Positions 1 through 7,724 of a DNA stretch of 64,000 bases are shown one piece after another. The stretch lies in assembly GCA_963815305.1 (NCBI GenBank), contig CAWFFW010000001.1, forward strand, positions 2,914,001 through 2,978,000, given 5' to 3'. The stretch is from CAXBID01 sp963815305 (lineage in GTDB: Bacteria > Bacteroidota > Bacteroidia > Flavobacteriales > Flavobacteriaceae). Numbering within the stretch: the stretch's first letter is position 1; every line of letters begins with the position of its first letter. The notes under the pieces are model-generated. The model had not been told where the DNA came from. It searched no databases and saw only the letters and a list, made by a program, of their open reading frames with translations. The position numbers and the translations under genes are program-made.

Positions 1-84
1 AGAAGTTGGTCTAATGGTGGTTTTAGCGATGGTTTTAGCGATCATTTTCCTGTTTATGTGTATGTTATTAAGGAAGTACCTTAA
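1..84 (+). CDS. C-terminal end of an endonuclease/exonuclease/phosphatase (EEP) family protein (partial)
   Basis: The reading frame enters from outside the window and ends at the TAA at 82-84, giving the last 27 residues, which finish SDHFPVYVYVIKEVP. The Ser-Asp-His-x-Pro motif near the C-terminus is the hallmark of the EEP metal-dependent phosphodiesterase fold (DNase I, exonuclease III, sphingomyelinase), where the His is catalytic. The tandem GGFSDGFSDHF sequence just before it is unusual but compatible. The substrate cannot be told from the fragment. It faces the secreted endonuclease gene at 885, so a role in extracellular nucleic-acid or phosphate use is an inference only. Confidence 0.72.
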   Translation, partial: RSWSNGGFSDGFSDHFPVYVYVIKEVP

Positions 85-85
85 A

Positions 86-128
86 TTCCTCTCTGTCCTT
101 TCGGACATCTCCCAGAAGGGAAGAGGAA
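86..128. repeat. Three-way-junction palindromic repeat after the EEP gene
   Basis: Two bases after the stop codon lies a 43-nt element. A perfect 7-bp outer stem (TTCCTCT 86-92 with AGAGGAA 122-128) encloses two small hairpins: TGTCC/GGACA (94-107, loop TTTC) and TCCC/GGGA (110-121, loop AGAA). A run of A follows. It resembles the CCTCTCC/GGAGAGG intergenic repeats at 12261, 12378 and 34571. It may act as a transcript end or mRNA stabiliser; this is an inference. Confidence 0.6.
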
Positions 129-180
129 AAAAACATCATGATTTTCGTTTAATTAGAAAATGTGATTTATAAGATATAAC

Positions 181-211
181 GACCTCACAGATCTTAAAAA
201 CTCATGAGGTC
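181..211. repeat. Palindromic intergenic repeat with GACCTCA/TGAGGTC arms
   Basis: Perfect 7-bp arms GACCTCA (181-187) and TGAGGTC (205-211) flank an A/T-rich centre. It is followed at 223-236 by a separate perfect 14-bp palindrome, ACGTATTAATACGT. Similar AGGTTTT/AAAACCT or CCTCA/TGAGG fragments occur at 11004-11033 and near 51997, suggesting a diffuse family of small palindromes. No gene is seen in 85-255. Confidence 0.5.
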
Positions 212-255
212 TAACTAAGTGTACGTATTAATACGTCGTTATTTTATTGTTTAAA

Positions 256-696
256 TTATGCTAACCAAGTACTCCAAGGAATTCTTGACAAGATGAGCAC
301 CAAAGCAATGGTATAAAAAATGGCAATCATTTTTAATTTGTTACTAGACGTTAATTTCTTTTTATGTTTGGAATACCCTATTGTTATTAAAGCTACTGCT
401 ATAATATTAATGGTTGGATGTTCTACCAAATACAATCTATTTATAGCATTTTTCATGACGCCTCCCATACCCAATTCACTCCATAATTGTAACCTTGGAG
501 AAACAAAATAAAGCAGTAATCCTATAAGTAATTGAATGTGTGAAACAATGAGCGTGAATAATGAAATTCTAAAATCTTTAGCGCTATATTCCTTTACTGC
601 TAATGCTTTAAATAAGGCATTAACAGTAGCAATTATTAATATTAAAAGCACTAAATACGCCCAATAGGAATGAAGAAATTGAATAGTTCCGTACAT
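256..696 (-). CDS. Four-TM inner membrane protein, function unknown
   Basis: A 146-residue protein with four hydrophobic segments at about residues 10-30, 42-64, 92-108 and 120-142, and no signal peptidase site. Short basic loops (for example GYSKHKKKL) separate the helices, consistent with an integral inner membrane protein. Conserved-looking His residues lie in or near the helices (His9, His53, His93). Similar flavobacterial proteins are often loosely labelled cytochrome b-like, but no CxxCH or firm haem motif is visible, so I do not assign a redox role. It stands alone, convergent with the EEP gene and upstream (in its own direction) of the repeats at 86-236. Confidence 0.6.
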   Translation of the reverse strand: MYGTIQFLHSYWAYLVLLILIIATVNALFKALAVKEYSAKDFRISLFTLIVSHIQLLIGLLLYFVSPRLQLWSELGMGGVMKNAINRLYLVEHPTINIIAVALITIGYSKHKKKLTSSNKLKMIAIFYTIALVLILSRIPWSTWLA

Positions 697-829
697 AATA
701 ATATCTTTATTTTTGTTTTACAAATGTAATGATAAAATTTTATTCAAAATTTTATCTAGATTCCCGATTTACTTGGAATGACAACTTTTATATAGACCTA
801 GAATTAAAATTCGAGAACTATTTTGAATT

Positions 830-860
830 AAAAAAAAACCGCTCCTGTTGAAGCGGTTTT
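830..860 (-). terminator. Intrinsic terminator of the endonuclease transcript
   Basis: A perfect 9-bp stem, AAAACCGCT (835-843) with AGCGGTTTT (852-860), has an 8-nt loop. The A run at 829-838 becomes a U tract on the minus strand. It lies 25 bp after the stop of the endonuclease I gene. Confidence 0.85.
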
Positions 861-884
861 GAGATTGTATAATTTGAAAGGTTA

Positions 885-1652
885 TTAGTCCCATTTATTT
901 TCTGCATCTGCTCCACCCCAAATTAAAGTAGCTAAATAAGGATTATCTATAAATGGATTTCTATTACCCTGAGCAGCGTAAATAACTTCATTACGTTGCT
1001 CTTCAAATGCAGAAACTGGGTCTTCTACATTCCACCTTAAAAATAATTCTGCTGTACCCACTTTTTCGATTTTTTCACGATATCTAACATTTAAATATAA
1101 AATCATTCTCGCCACATCACCTTTCCATTCATCTCCAGGATACCAACCGTCTCCAATTCGTTTATAGGTACCAGTACCATCAATAAACGGCAAGTTACTT
1201 CTATCACTATTTACATCTTCATCAGCAGATCTTAAATGGTGTAAGTCTGTTACAGCATCTGCCATTCGCAATAATGACTGTGGATAAACATGCTCGGTGT
1301 TAAATGTTTGAGGCACGTAACTATTATTACCAGAAGTATACTCTTCCCAATATCTACTTTCCCCTGTGTACATTAGTGTTACGTTATCTGGATTCGATAA
1401 ATCTGCATCTGCATTATATAGAAAATTATGTCTTCTACCATAAGATAAAATAGTGGTATGATTATCAACAGTGTGCTTTCTTAAAGCATCGTAATTAGCT
1501 TCACCATCCTCAGTTAATGTCACTGTAGCGTAATAAAGTTCTAAGTCTGCAGGTACATCTAAACCAAGACCTATTTCTGGAGTAATTGTATCATCGTCGC
1601 TTAAGCAACTAACAAAAGCTATCGAAACAAATAATAATAATATTTTTTTCAT
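885..1652 (-). CDS. Secreted endonuclease I family nuclease (lipoprotein)
   Basis: A 255-residue protein with a lipoprotein signal (MKKILLLFVSIAFVSC, lipobox Cys16), so it is probably anchored in the outer membrane. The body carries the signature of the endonuclease I / EndA-Vvn family (His-Me finger): TEHVYPQSL around residue 119 and LHHLRSADEDVNSDRSNLPF around residue 137, followed by PGDEWKGDVARMILYLNVRY. The family cleaves DNA, sometimes also RNA, without sequence specificity at the cell surface or outside. The gene is the last of a minus-strand group with a TonB receptor and a lipoprotein (1718, 3377), which suggests that products of nucleic-acid digestion are bound and imported. Substrate choice is inferred. 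Confidence 0.85.
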   Translation of the reverse strand: MKKILLLFVSIAFVSCLSDDDTITPEIGLGLDVPADLELYYATVTLTEDGEANYDALRKHTVDNHTTILSYGRRHNFLYNADADLSNPDNVTLMYTGESRYWEEYTSGNNSYVPQTFNTEHVYPQSLLRMADAVTDLHHLRSADEDVNSDRSNLPFIDGTGTYKRIGDGWYPGDEWKGDVARMILYLNVRYREKIEKVGTAELFLRWNVEDPVSAFEEQRNEVIYAAQGNRNPFIDNPYLATLIWGGADAENKWD

Positions 1653-1717
1653 TTTTTACGTATTTAATTTTACAAGAGCGCCTTTAAAAGGTACTTTCTA
1701 TTATATGATTATTAAAA

Positions 1718-3358
1718 CTATTGATAAACCCAAACGCCATCATCTCCTTTAATAACAGCTACAGTCTCAGGACCTACACTACCAGTAAATACTTGAAAAG
1801 TGACTGAATATTTCTGACCTATTTCAGCACTTGGATTTAATCTATCTAGTACAGCGCCAACAGCCTCTAAAAGCATAGCATTAGTCCAAATATTACCACC
1901 TGATGCACGTCTATCAAAACTTGAAAAGTTACCTAAATTTGACGCTGGATTTGGATATATCGTAGCAAATGTTGTAGATACAAAACCATAATCACTTGGA
2001 ACGAATGTATATTTTAGTGTGTTATCTGGAACCCATGTATTACCATCATGACCAAATTGCAATTGTGTTTGGCGTGGTGTCCAAACGCCATCAATAAAGC
2101 TATAAGAGTTACCTCTTAATACCGTGCTACCGTTAAAAAATTTATAAATTACAAATAGCTCATCTTCTTCTTGAGCAAAATTATATGGTGGTGTTGTAGC
2201 TAAGAATCTTGGCAAATAGTTTTCAGGGTCAACAGAACTACTAAAGTTATTAAATCGACCTGGTCTTCCTGAAACTTCTCCCATAGCATCGTAATCTGAA
2301 GAACTCAAATAAAGTACATCTTCAGCTTCTTCCCATCTTGAACCATCATATGTATAGAAAGCACCTTTATTATCTACGGCTCCTTCAACTCCAATCGTTT
2401 TTATTGCGAAAGACTCCACTCTCCAACGTGCCGATGTGGTATCATCCGAAGTATATTTAAAAGCAACATGAATGGTTTGTCCATCATACGCAGAAAAATC
2501 AAAATCTTCAGAAAGCGTTAAACTACCAAATGCCGTTTTATCAAAATTTAAAGCGGTCCAAGTGGCAGCCATGGGATCAGTACCTGTTGTGTAATTTGTA
2601 GATACTATAATATCGAATGATTCTACCGGAGCTCCAAACAAATCAATTTCTTGATTAATTTGAAATTTTAAATCTGTTTGACCCGTTAAATCAATTTCTG
2701 GAGAAATTAACCAATCTTCATTAGGAAATACCCCACTTTGAAAACCTGAACCTTGAACATTGGCAGAGCCAACTGACCAACCTTGATCACCCAATACATC
2801 TATATTTTCAAAATCATCATAATTAGTTGGAAAAGAAGCTTGATATATATTAGCTAAACCAACTTCTGGTGTTTCAAAAAACTGATCATATCTAGCTAAA
2901 ACAATATCACCATTTTCTGGCATGTCGATTTCTCCATTTAAAATTTGAGGAATAAAATCATCTGGAGCTGCTCCAGGATAAAATGCTGAACCTTGTTCTC
3001 CCGCAGTTGCATAATCATCTAGTCCAAGTTGATAAACTGTAGCGTCTGCAAAAGCGACTACTTCTTCTAAATCAGTTCCAAACTCTAGATCATAATTCAC
3101 GGTAACTGAAGATCCTTTGCCCCAAACTGGATATCGATTAGTCAGAAAATCTGGAAGTAGTTCTCTGGCATCTTCAATAGTTTCAAAAAAAGTAGTTTGT
3201 ATTCCTACTTCCTCATAATCATCATCTGATAATGTAATTGTAGCGTCACCAACTACGGTATTATCTAGTTCCAGTTCATCAAAAGTATCTTCTAATGAGC
3301 TTTCACAAGAGACTAAACTAATTGCTAGTGTCAATACTATATATATGAATTTTTTCAT
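1718..3358 (-). CDS. Surface lipoprotein with choice-of-anchor-J-like domain
   Basis: A 546-residue lipoprotein with signal MKKFIYIVLTLAISLVSC (Cys18). Residues about 170-320 hold a jelly-roll-like segment with the phrase EDWLISPEIDLTG and a later WRVESFAI strand, typical of choice-of-anchor J / cleaved-adhesin domains that bind ligands or carbohydrate. The C-terminal part has repeated W/Y-rich strands (for example DGSRWEEAEDVLYL, DGVWTPRQTQLQF, DGVWVYQ) around a helical stretch. It begins 18 bp after the TonB receptor stop, the usual position for the substrate-binding partner of a SusC-like receptor, although it is not a SusD homologue by eye. Ligand unknown; linkage to the downstream endonuclease suggests nucleic acid. 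Confidence 0.7.
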   Translation of the reverse strand: MKKFIYIVLTLAISLVSCESSLEDTFDELELDNTVVGDATITLSDDDYEEVGIQTTFFETIEDARELLPDFLTNRYPVWGKGSSVTVNYDLEFGTDLEEVVAFADATVYQLGLDDYATAGEQGSAFYPGAAPDDFIPQILNGEIDMPENGDIVLARYDQFFETPEVGLANIYQASFPTNYDDFENIDVLGDQGWSVGSANVQGSGFQSGVFPNEDWLISPEIDLTGQTDLKFQINQEIDLFGAPVESFDIIVSTNYTTGTDPMAATWTALNFDKTAFGSLTLSEDFDFSAYDGQTIHVAFKYTSDDTTSARWRVESFAIKTIGVEGAVDNKGAFYTYDGSRWEEAEDVLYLSSSDYDAMGEVSGRPGRFNNFSSSVDPENYLPRFLATTPPYNFAQEEDELFVIYKFFNGSTVLRGNSYSFIDGVWTPRQTQLQFGHDGNTWVPDNTLKYTFVPSDYGFVSTTFATIYPNPASNLGNFSSFDRRASGGNIWTNAMLLEAVGAVLDRLNPSAEIGQKYSVTFQVFTGSVGPETVAVIKGDDGVWVYQ

Positions 3359-3376
3359 TTTTTATCTCTTTTTAAA

Positions 3377-5944
3377 TTAGAAATTAATTCTTGTACTTAT
3401 ACTAAATGTTCGGCCTTGTCCAAAAAACACTAAAGCATCGGTTGCCGAACTTGTATTACCATCATTTGCTCTATTAATAAATTCTTCATCAAATAAATTA
3501 TAGATACGACCTACTATACTAGCATCAAAGCTTCCAAATTTAAATTCATGTTTTAAAATAGCATCTGATAAAAAATAACTTGGTACTTTCCAAGGTTTAG
3601 TTTCCAATGTGGCTTCTGAATTTCTACTTTGTAAATTAAAATCAGAATAATATCTATCGTAGTAATTACAATCAAAAGAAAAGGATGTTTTGCTAGATAG
3701 ATCTAATTTAATACCAAATGCTGATGTAGTCTGAGCAGAACGCCCAACTGGAATCCCTTTAAGATATATATCAGTAGTTCTAGTTGTACCATCGTTATTT
3801 AATACAATATTTCTGTCTATATCAAAGAAAGGTACACCAGTTACATTGTTGTTCCATGTCCAATCCCCAAAAGAAAGCATACCGGTAATGGTTAAATAAT
3901 CTAAAGGACGATATTCGAAATCGAATTCAACACCTTGATGTAAAGCTTCTAACCCGTTTATATTAGCTGTAATTAAATCTTCACCAGTACCTTGATCTGC
4001 AGTTTCTGTTCTGTTTTTCCAAATAGTATGATACACATTTAAATTAGCTGATAATTTTTCTGAACGTAATCCATAACCAAGTTCAAAACTTGTTATTTTC
4101 TGATTTTTAACAGCTTCATTTAAATCATCATTACTAAAATTTAACCAAACATCATCTAAAAATGGTACTCTTTCAAAATAACCTGCATTAAAAAATACAT
4201 TGTGTATATTATCTAAGCGATAGTTACCACCCAATTTAGCTCCATAACCGTTGAAACTTTGTACATCAGTTAATTGATTAGAATCACTATCTAATTTTTG
4301 AAAGAAATCTTCTCTTTGGTAACTACTATTATTTACATTTAAGGCTACAAAAGCAGAAATATCATCCTTATCATATTCAGCTTGTCCAAAACCACCAATA
4401 TATTGATGATACCCTTTATCATGATAATCAATTTTATCTCCTACTCGAGTGGCTCTTACTGGGTTATTTATATCATCGTCACTAAAATAATATTGCCCTC
4501 CCATTAAATCTGTGACTTCTCTAAAATGCTCTCCAACGTAGTAACGGTAATCGGCCCCTACGTTTAAATCAATATAATCTGAAAGTTTTGTATTAAAAAC
4601 ACTTAAAGCACCCACCCAAACATGATCATTTCTACTAGCTCTTAAAAAAGCTGTTGAACCATTTGCACCATTGGCTATATTTTCATCTACAATTTTATCA
4701 AGATCTACAGGTCCAAAATTTCCTAATTTATAATTTGGATCAGAAAATTTACTACTTTCTTCTCCGGCGATTCCACCACCACCACCAGTGCCTGTAGAGC
4801 CATAAAATGAGGTAGAAAGCGTACTATTATCATTTATCCTCCAATAGTGGTTTAGTGATGCAAGTGGCTTATGGTAAAAATTATCTTCAATATTTACAAC
4901 TTGTCCGTTTTTATAGCCCCAATCTGGATTATAACGTATACCTCTATCACTTAATCTGTAATCATTTATTGGAGACAAATTTTGACGCTGTCCATGGCGT
5001 TGTTTTGCTCCGAATACATTAAATGCTAATTTATGTGCGTCATTTAATTTGTACGATACGTTTAAAAAATATGAAATTGCCGTAAAATTAGTTCCGTCTG
5101 CATAAGTAGCATCTCCTACTGTTCTATCAGCGTAAGCAGTTACTGCAAAACCATTGTCTTGAAGCCCTGTTGAAACTTTAGCGCCATATCTTGTATAACC
5201 ATCGTTACCCACATCGAATCCTACAAAACCACCTTTTTCTGCATCTGTAGATTCTGTAATGGTATTTATTGTACCACCAATAGATGGCACAGCAATTTTA
5301 GCAGCTCCAAGACCTCTTTGAGTTTGAACCGTTGATGTTACAGTACCTAAACTAGCCCAGTTACTCCAAAATATACGTCCATTTTCCATATCATTAACAG
5401 GAATACCATTAATTAAAACAGCAACGTTTTCAGAATTAAAACCTCTCATGGTAATTTCGCCATCTCCAAAACCACCACCATTACGTGTTACAAAAACACC
5501 AGGTGTAGATTTTAAAATTTCAGGAAATTCTTGATTTCCTAATTTAAGCTGTATTGCTTCCTTTCTAATTGTTGATACTGCAACTGGTGTTTTTCTATCT
5601 ACAGCAACAGATGCAATAATTTGAATTTCATCGAGTCCTTCTTGGCTAGGTTCTAAGCTTATTTTCCCTAAGGAAGCATCACCCGAAAAAGAAATTGTTT
5701 TAGAATTGTAGCCAATATAGGTAATAACTATCTCACCAGTAATTGACTGTGTTTTTAGTGAAAAGTTTCCGTCAAAATCGGTTGTTACACCATTGGTCGT
5801 TCCTTTTTCAATAACATTAGCACCCGGTAACGCAATACTAGTACCAACTTCCATTACAGTACCTGTTATAGTACTTTGTGCCGTTAAAACTGAAGTAAAT
5901 AACAATACTACAGACATCAATAAAAATTGAGTTGTTTTTTTCAT
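3377..5944 (-). CDS. TonB-dependent outer membrane receptor with carboxypeptidase-like regulatory domain
   Basis: An 855-residue protein with signal peptide MKKTTQFLLMSVVLLFTSVLTAQ. Residues about 24-100 form the Bacteroidota carboxypeptidase-D-like N-terminal extension (TGTVMEVGTSIALPGANVIEKG type motif). The plug follows at about 110-235 (EILKSTPGVFVTRNGGGFG, ITMRGFNSENVAVLINGIP), then a 22-strand barrel ending in Phe (STRINF). It imports a large or scarce substrate across the outer membrane using TonB energy. It leads the receptor, lipoprotein and endonuclease I transcript. A TAnnTTTG promoter lies 26 bp upstream and a 14-bp palindrome further upstream. The substrate is probably DNA-derived, by context only. 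Confidence 0.9.
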   Translation of the reverse strand: MKKTTQFLLMSVVLLFTSVLTAQSTITGTVMEVGTSIALPGANVIEKGTTNGVTTDFDGNFSLKTQSITGEIVITYIGYNSKTISFSGDASLGKISLEPSQEGLDEIQIIASVAVDRKTPVAVSTIRKEAIQLKLGNQEFPEILKSTPGVFVTRNGGGFGDGEITMRGFNSENVAVLINGIPVNDMENGRIFWSNWASLGTVTSTVQTQRGLGAAKIAVPSIGGTINTITESTDAEKGGFVGFDVGNDGYTRYGAKVSTGLQDNGFAVTAYADRTVGDATYADGTNFTAISYFLNVSYKLNDAHKLAFNVFGAKQRHGQRQNLSPINDYRLSDRGIRYNPDWGYKNGQVVNIEDNFYHKPLASLNHYWRINDNSTLSTSFYGSTGTGGGGGIAGEESSKFSDPNYKLGNFGPVDLDKIVDENIANGANGSTAFLRASRNDHVWVGALSVFNTKLSDYIDLNVGADYRYYVGEHFREVTDLMGGQYYFSDDDINNPVRATRVGDKIDYHDKGYHQYIGGFGQAEYDKDDISAFVALNVNNSSYQREDFFQKLDSDSNQLTDVQSFNGYGAKLGGNYRLDNIHNVFFNAGYFERVPFLDDVWLNFSNDDLNEAVKNQKITSFELGYGLRSEKLSANLNVYHTIWKNRTETADQGTGEDLITANINGLEALHQGVEFDFEYRPLDYLTITGMLSFGDWTWNNNVTGVPFFDIDRNIVLNNDGTTRTTDIYLKGIPVGRSAQTTSAFGIKLDLSSKTSFSFDCNYYDRYYSDFNLQSRNSEATLETKPWKVPSYFLSDAILKHEFKFGSFDASIVGRIYNLFDEEFINRANDGNTSSATDALVFFGQGRTFSISTRINF

Positions 5945-5969
5945 AATTAATTATTTGAATTAGTCATGG

Positions 5970-5977
5970 CAAAAATA
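5970..5977 (-). promoter_or_regulatory. Promoter -7 box of the TonB receptor operon
   Basis: On the minus strand 5977-5970 reads TATTTTTG, matching the Bacteroidota TAnnTTTG -7 consensus, 26-33 bp before the receptor ATG. No convincing -33 TTTG was fixed. Confidence 0.6.
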
Positions 5978-6004
5978 CATATTAATAGGTATTAAATGTT
6001 ATGC

Positions 6005-6018
6005 ATTTGTTAACAAAT
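6005..6018. promoter_or_regulatory. 14-bp palindrome upstream of the TonB receptor promoter
   Basis: ATTTGTTAACAAAT is a perfect palindrome, about 27 bp upstream of the -7 box at 5970-5977, so it would cover the -33 region. It may be a regulator site; the regulator is unknown. Confidence 0.4.
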
Positions 6019-6037
6019 ATTAACAATAATTATAGCT

Positions 6038-6075
6038 AAAAAAGGGATAAATATTAAAATATTTATCCCTTTTTT
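6038..6075 (-). terminator. Strong terminator after pgi
   Basis: Perfect 18-bp arms (6038-6055 and 6058-6075; AAAAAAGGGATAAATATT and its complement) with a 2-nt loop. The outer A/T runs give a U tract in both directions; on the minus strand it ends the pgi transcript 29 bp after its stop. Confidence 0.85.
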
Positions 6076-6103
6076 GCGATTTTACTAATAAAGTGTTATT
6101 TAA

Positions 6104-7723
6104 TTAAGACAAGTTCTTATAGTAATTTAACAAATTAGCAGTTGAAGAGTCATGTTTGTTATTACTTGTACTGTTAATTTCTTGTAAAATTTTAGTGGCT
6201 AGTTGTTTACCTAATTCCACACCAAATTGATCGTAACTGAAAATATTCCATATAATTCCTTGTACAAATATTTTATGCTCATACATCGCAATTAATTTAC
6301 CTAAGCTTTCTGGTGACAGCTTATTTATAAAAATGGTATTTGTTGGTTTGTTTCCTTTGAAGACTTTAAATGAAATAACGTTTGATTTTGTACTTTCTGC
6401 TATAACCTCCTTTTCTGTTTTGCCATTTAGAAGAGCCTCTGTTTGTGCCAAAAAGTTGGAAATTAATTTATCTTGATGATTTTGATTACCGTGCAAAGAC
6501 TTTGTAAAACCAATAAAATCAGTAGGAATTAACTTTGTGCCTTGGTGGATTAATTGAAAAAACGCATGTTGCGCATTAGTTCCTGGTTCTCCCCAAATGA
6601 TGGTTCCAGTTTGGTAATCTATGGGATTTCCATTTCTATCCACACTTTTACCATTACTTTCCATAATACCTTGTTGCAAATATGTTGCAAACTGATTGAG
6701 GTATTGAGAATATGGAATAATAGCTTCACTTTCTGCCTTAAAAAAATTGTTGTACCATACACTTATCAAAGCTAAAACAACGGGGATGTTAGTCGCAAAA
6801 TCTTCATTTTTAAAGTGTTCATCCATTTTATTAGCCCCTTGTAATAAACTATCAAAATTCTTAAAGCCCACAGCTAAACTAATACTTAAACCAACGGCAC
6901 TCCAAAGTGAAAAACGACCACCAACCCAATCCCACATCGGGAAAATATTGTTTTCATCTATTCCAAAAGCTTTTACGTTAGTAATGTTTGTTGATACGGC
7001 TACAAAGTGTTTTGCGATGGCATCTTCTTTTGCCGTTTGTAAAAACCATTCTTTTATGGTGTTTGCATTTGAAAGGGTTTCTTGAGTTGTAAATGTTTTT
7101 GATACGATTACAAAAAGAGTTGTTTCTGGATCAAGTTTTTTTATAATTTGGTTAACGTGGTCGCCATCAATATTACTTACAAAATGTGTTGTTAAATGGT
7201 TTTTATAGTATTGTAAAGCATCCACAACCATGGCAGGTCCTAAATCTGAACCACCAATACCTATATTAACTATGTCTGTAAACACTTTTCCTGTATGGCC
7301 TTTCCTATAACCGTTTACTACTTCATTAGTAAAGCTCTCCATTTTTTGTTTTACCTGATAAACTTCTGGCATGACATTAACGCCGTCAACTTTAAAATTA
7401 GCCTCTTTTGGTGCGCGTAATGCAGTGTGTAAAACAGCTCTAGCTTCGGTTTCATTTATAATTTCGCCAGAAAACTGACTTTTTATAGCGTCTTTTAGTT
7501 TTACCTCATCCGCTAATTCTAATAAGTGTTTAAATGTTTCTTCGTTAATTCTGTTTTTTGAAAAATCTACATAAAAATCATCCCATTTAATAGTAAACTT
7601 ATTTGCTCTTTCTTCATCTTGAAAAAACAAATCTTTCATATGGACATCCTTTATAGATTGAAAATGTTCTTGAAGTTTTTTCCAAGACTTTGTTGCTTTT
7701 GGATTTATTTTTGGTAATGACAT
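6104..7723 (-). CDS. pgi: Glucose-6-phosphate isomerase
   Basis: A 539-residue cytosolic enzyme converting glucose 6-phosphate to fructose 6-phosphate, full length for the Pgi family. Seen are the SIS-fold signatures: NIGIGGSDLGPAMV (about 153-166), SKTFTTQET (about 208-216), the family motif WVGGRFSLWSAVGL (about 266-279), EPGTNAQHAFFQLIHQGTKL (about 378-397, holding the catalytic His), and a C-terminal Lys-containing segment YDQFGVELGKQLA. It starts 1 bp after the stop of the M23 peptidase gene, so it is the last gene of the DUF3108-TDO-M23-pgi transcript, with a strong terminator behind it. Nothing in the sequence links it functionally to tryptophan degradation; the arrangement appears to be a shared transcript only. 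Confidence 0.98.
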   Translation of the reverse strand: MSLPKINPKATKSWKKLQEHFQSIKDVHMKDLFFQDEERANKFTIKWDDFYVDFSKNRINEETFKHLLELADEVKLKDAIKSQFSGEIINETEARAVLHTALRAPKEANFKVDGVNVMPEVYQVKQKMESFTNEVVNGYRKGHTGKVFTDIVNIGIGGSDLGPAMVVDALQYYKNHLTTHFVSNIDGDHVNQIIKKLDPETTLFVIVSKTFTTQETLSNANTIKEWFLQTAKEDAIAKHFVAVSTNITNVKAFGIDENNIFPMWDWVGGRFSLWSAVGLSISLAVGFKNFDSLLQGANKMDEHFKNEDFATNIPVVLALISVWYNNFFKAESEAIIPYSQYLNQFATYLQQGIMESNGKSVDRNGNPIDYQTGTIIWGEPGTNAQHAFFQLIHQGTKLIPTDFIGFTKSLHGNQNHQDKLISNFLAQTEALLNGKTEKEVIAESTKSNVISFKVFKGNKPTNTIFINKLSPESLGKLIAMYEHKIFVQGIIWNIFSYDQFGVELGKQLATKILQEINSTSNNKHDSSTANLLNYYKNLS

Positions 7724-7724
7724 A

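Noticed and set aside
181..240. Integron attC-like site (GTCTAAC with palindromes)
   Set aside because: The partner GTTRRRY core is not in place and no integrase or cassette genes are near.
320..511. Open reading frame on the plus strand inside the four-TM gene
   Set aside because: Antisense shadow of the minus-strand gene; no start context or family signal.
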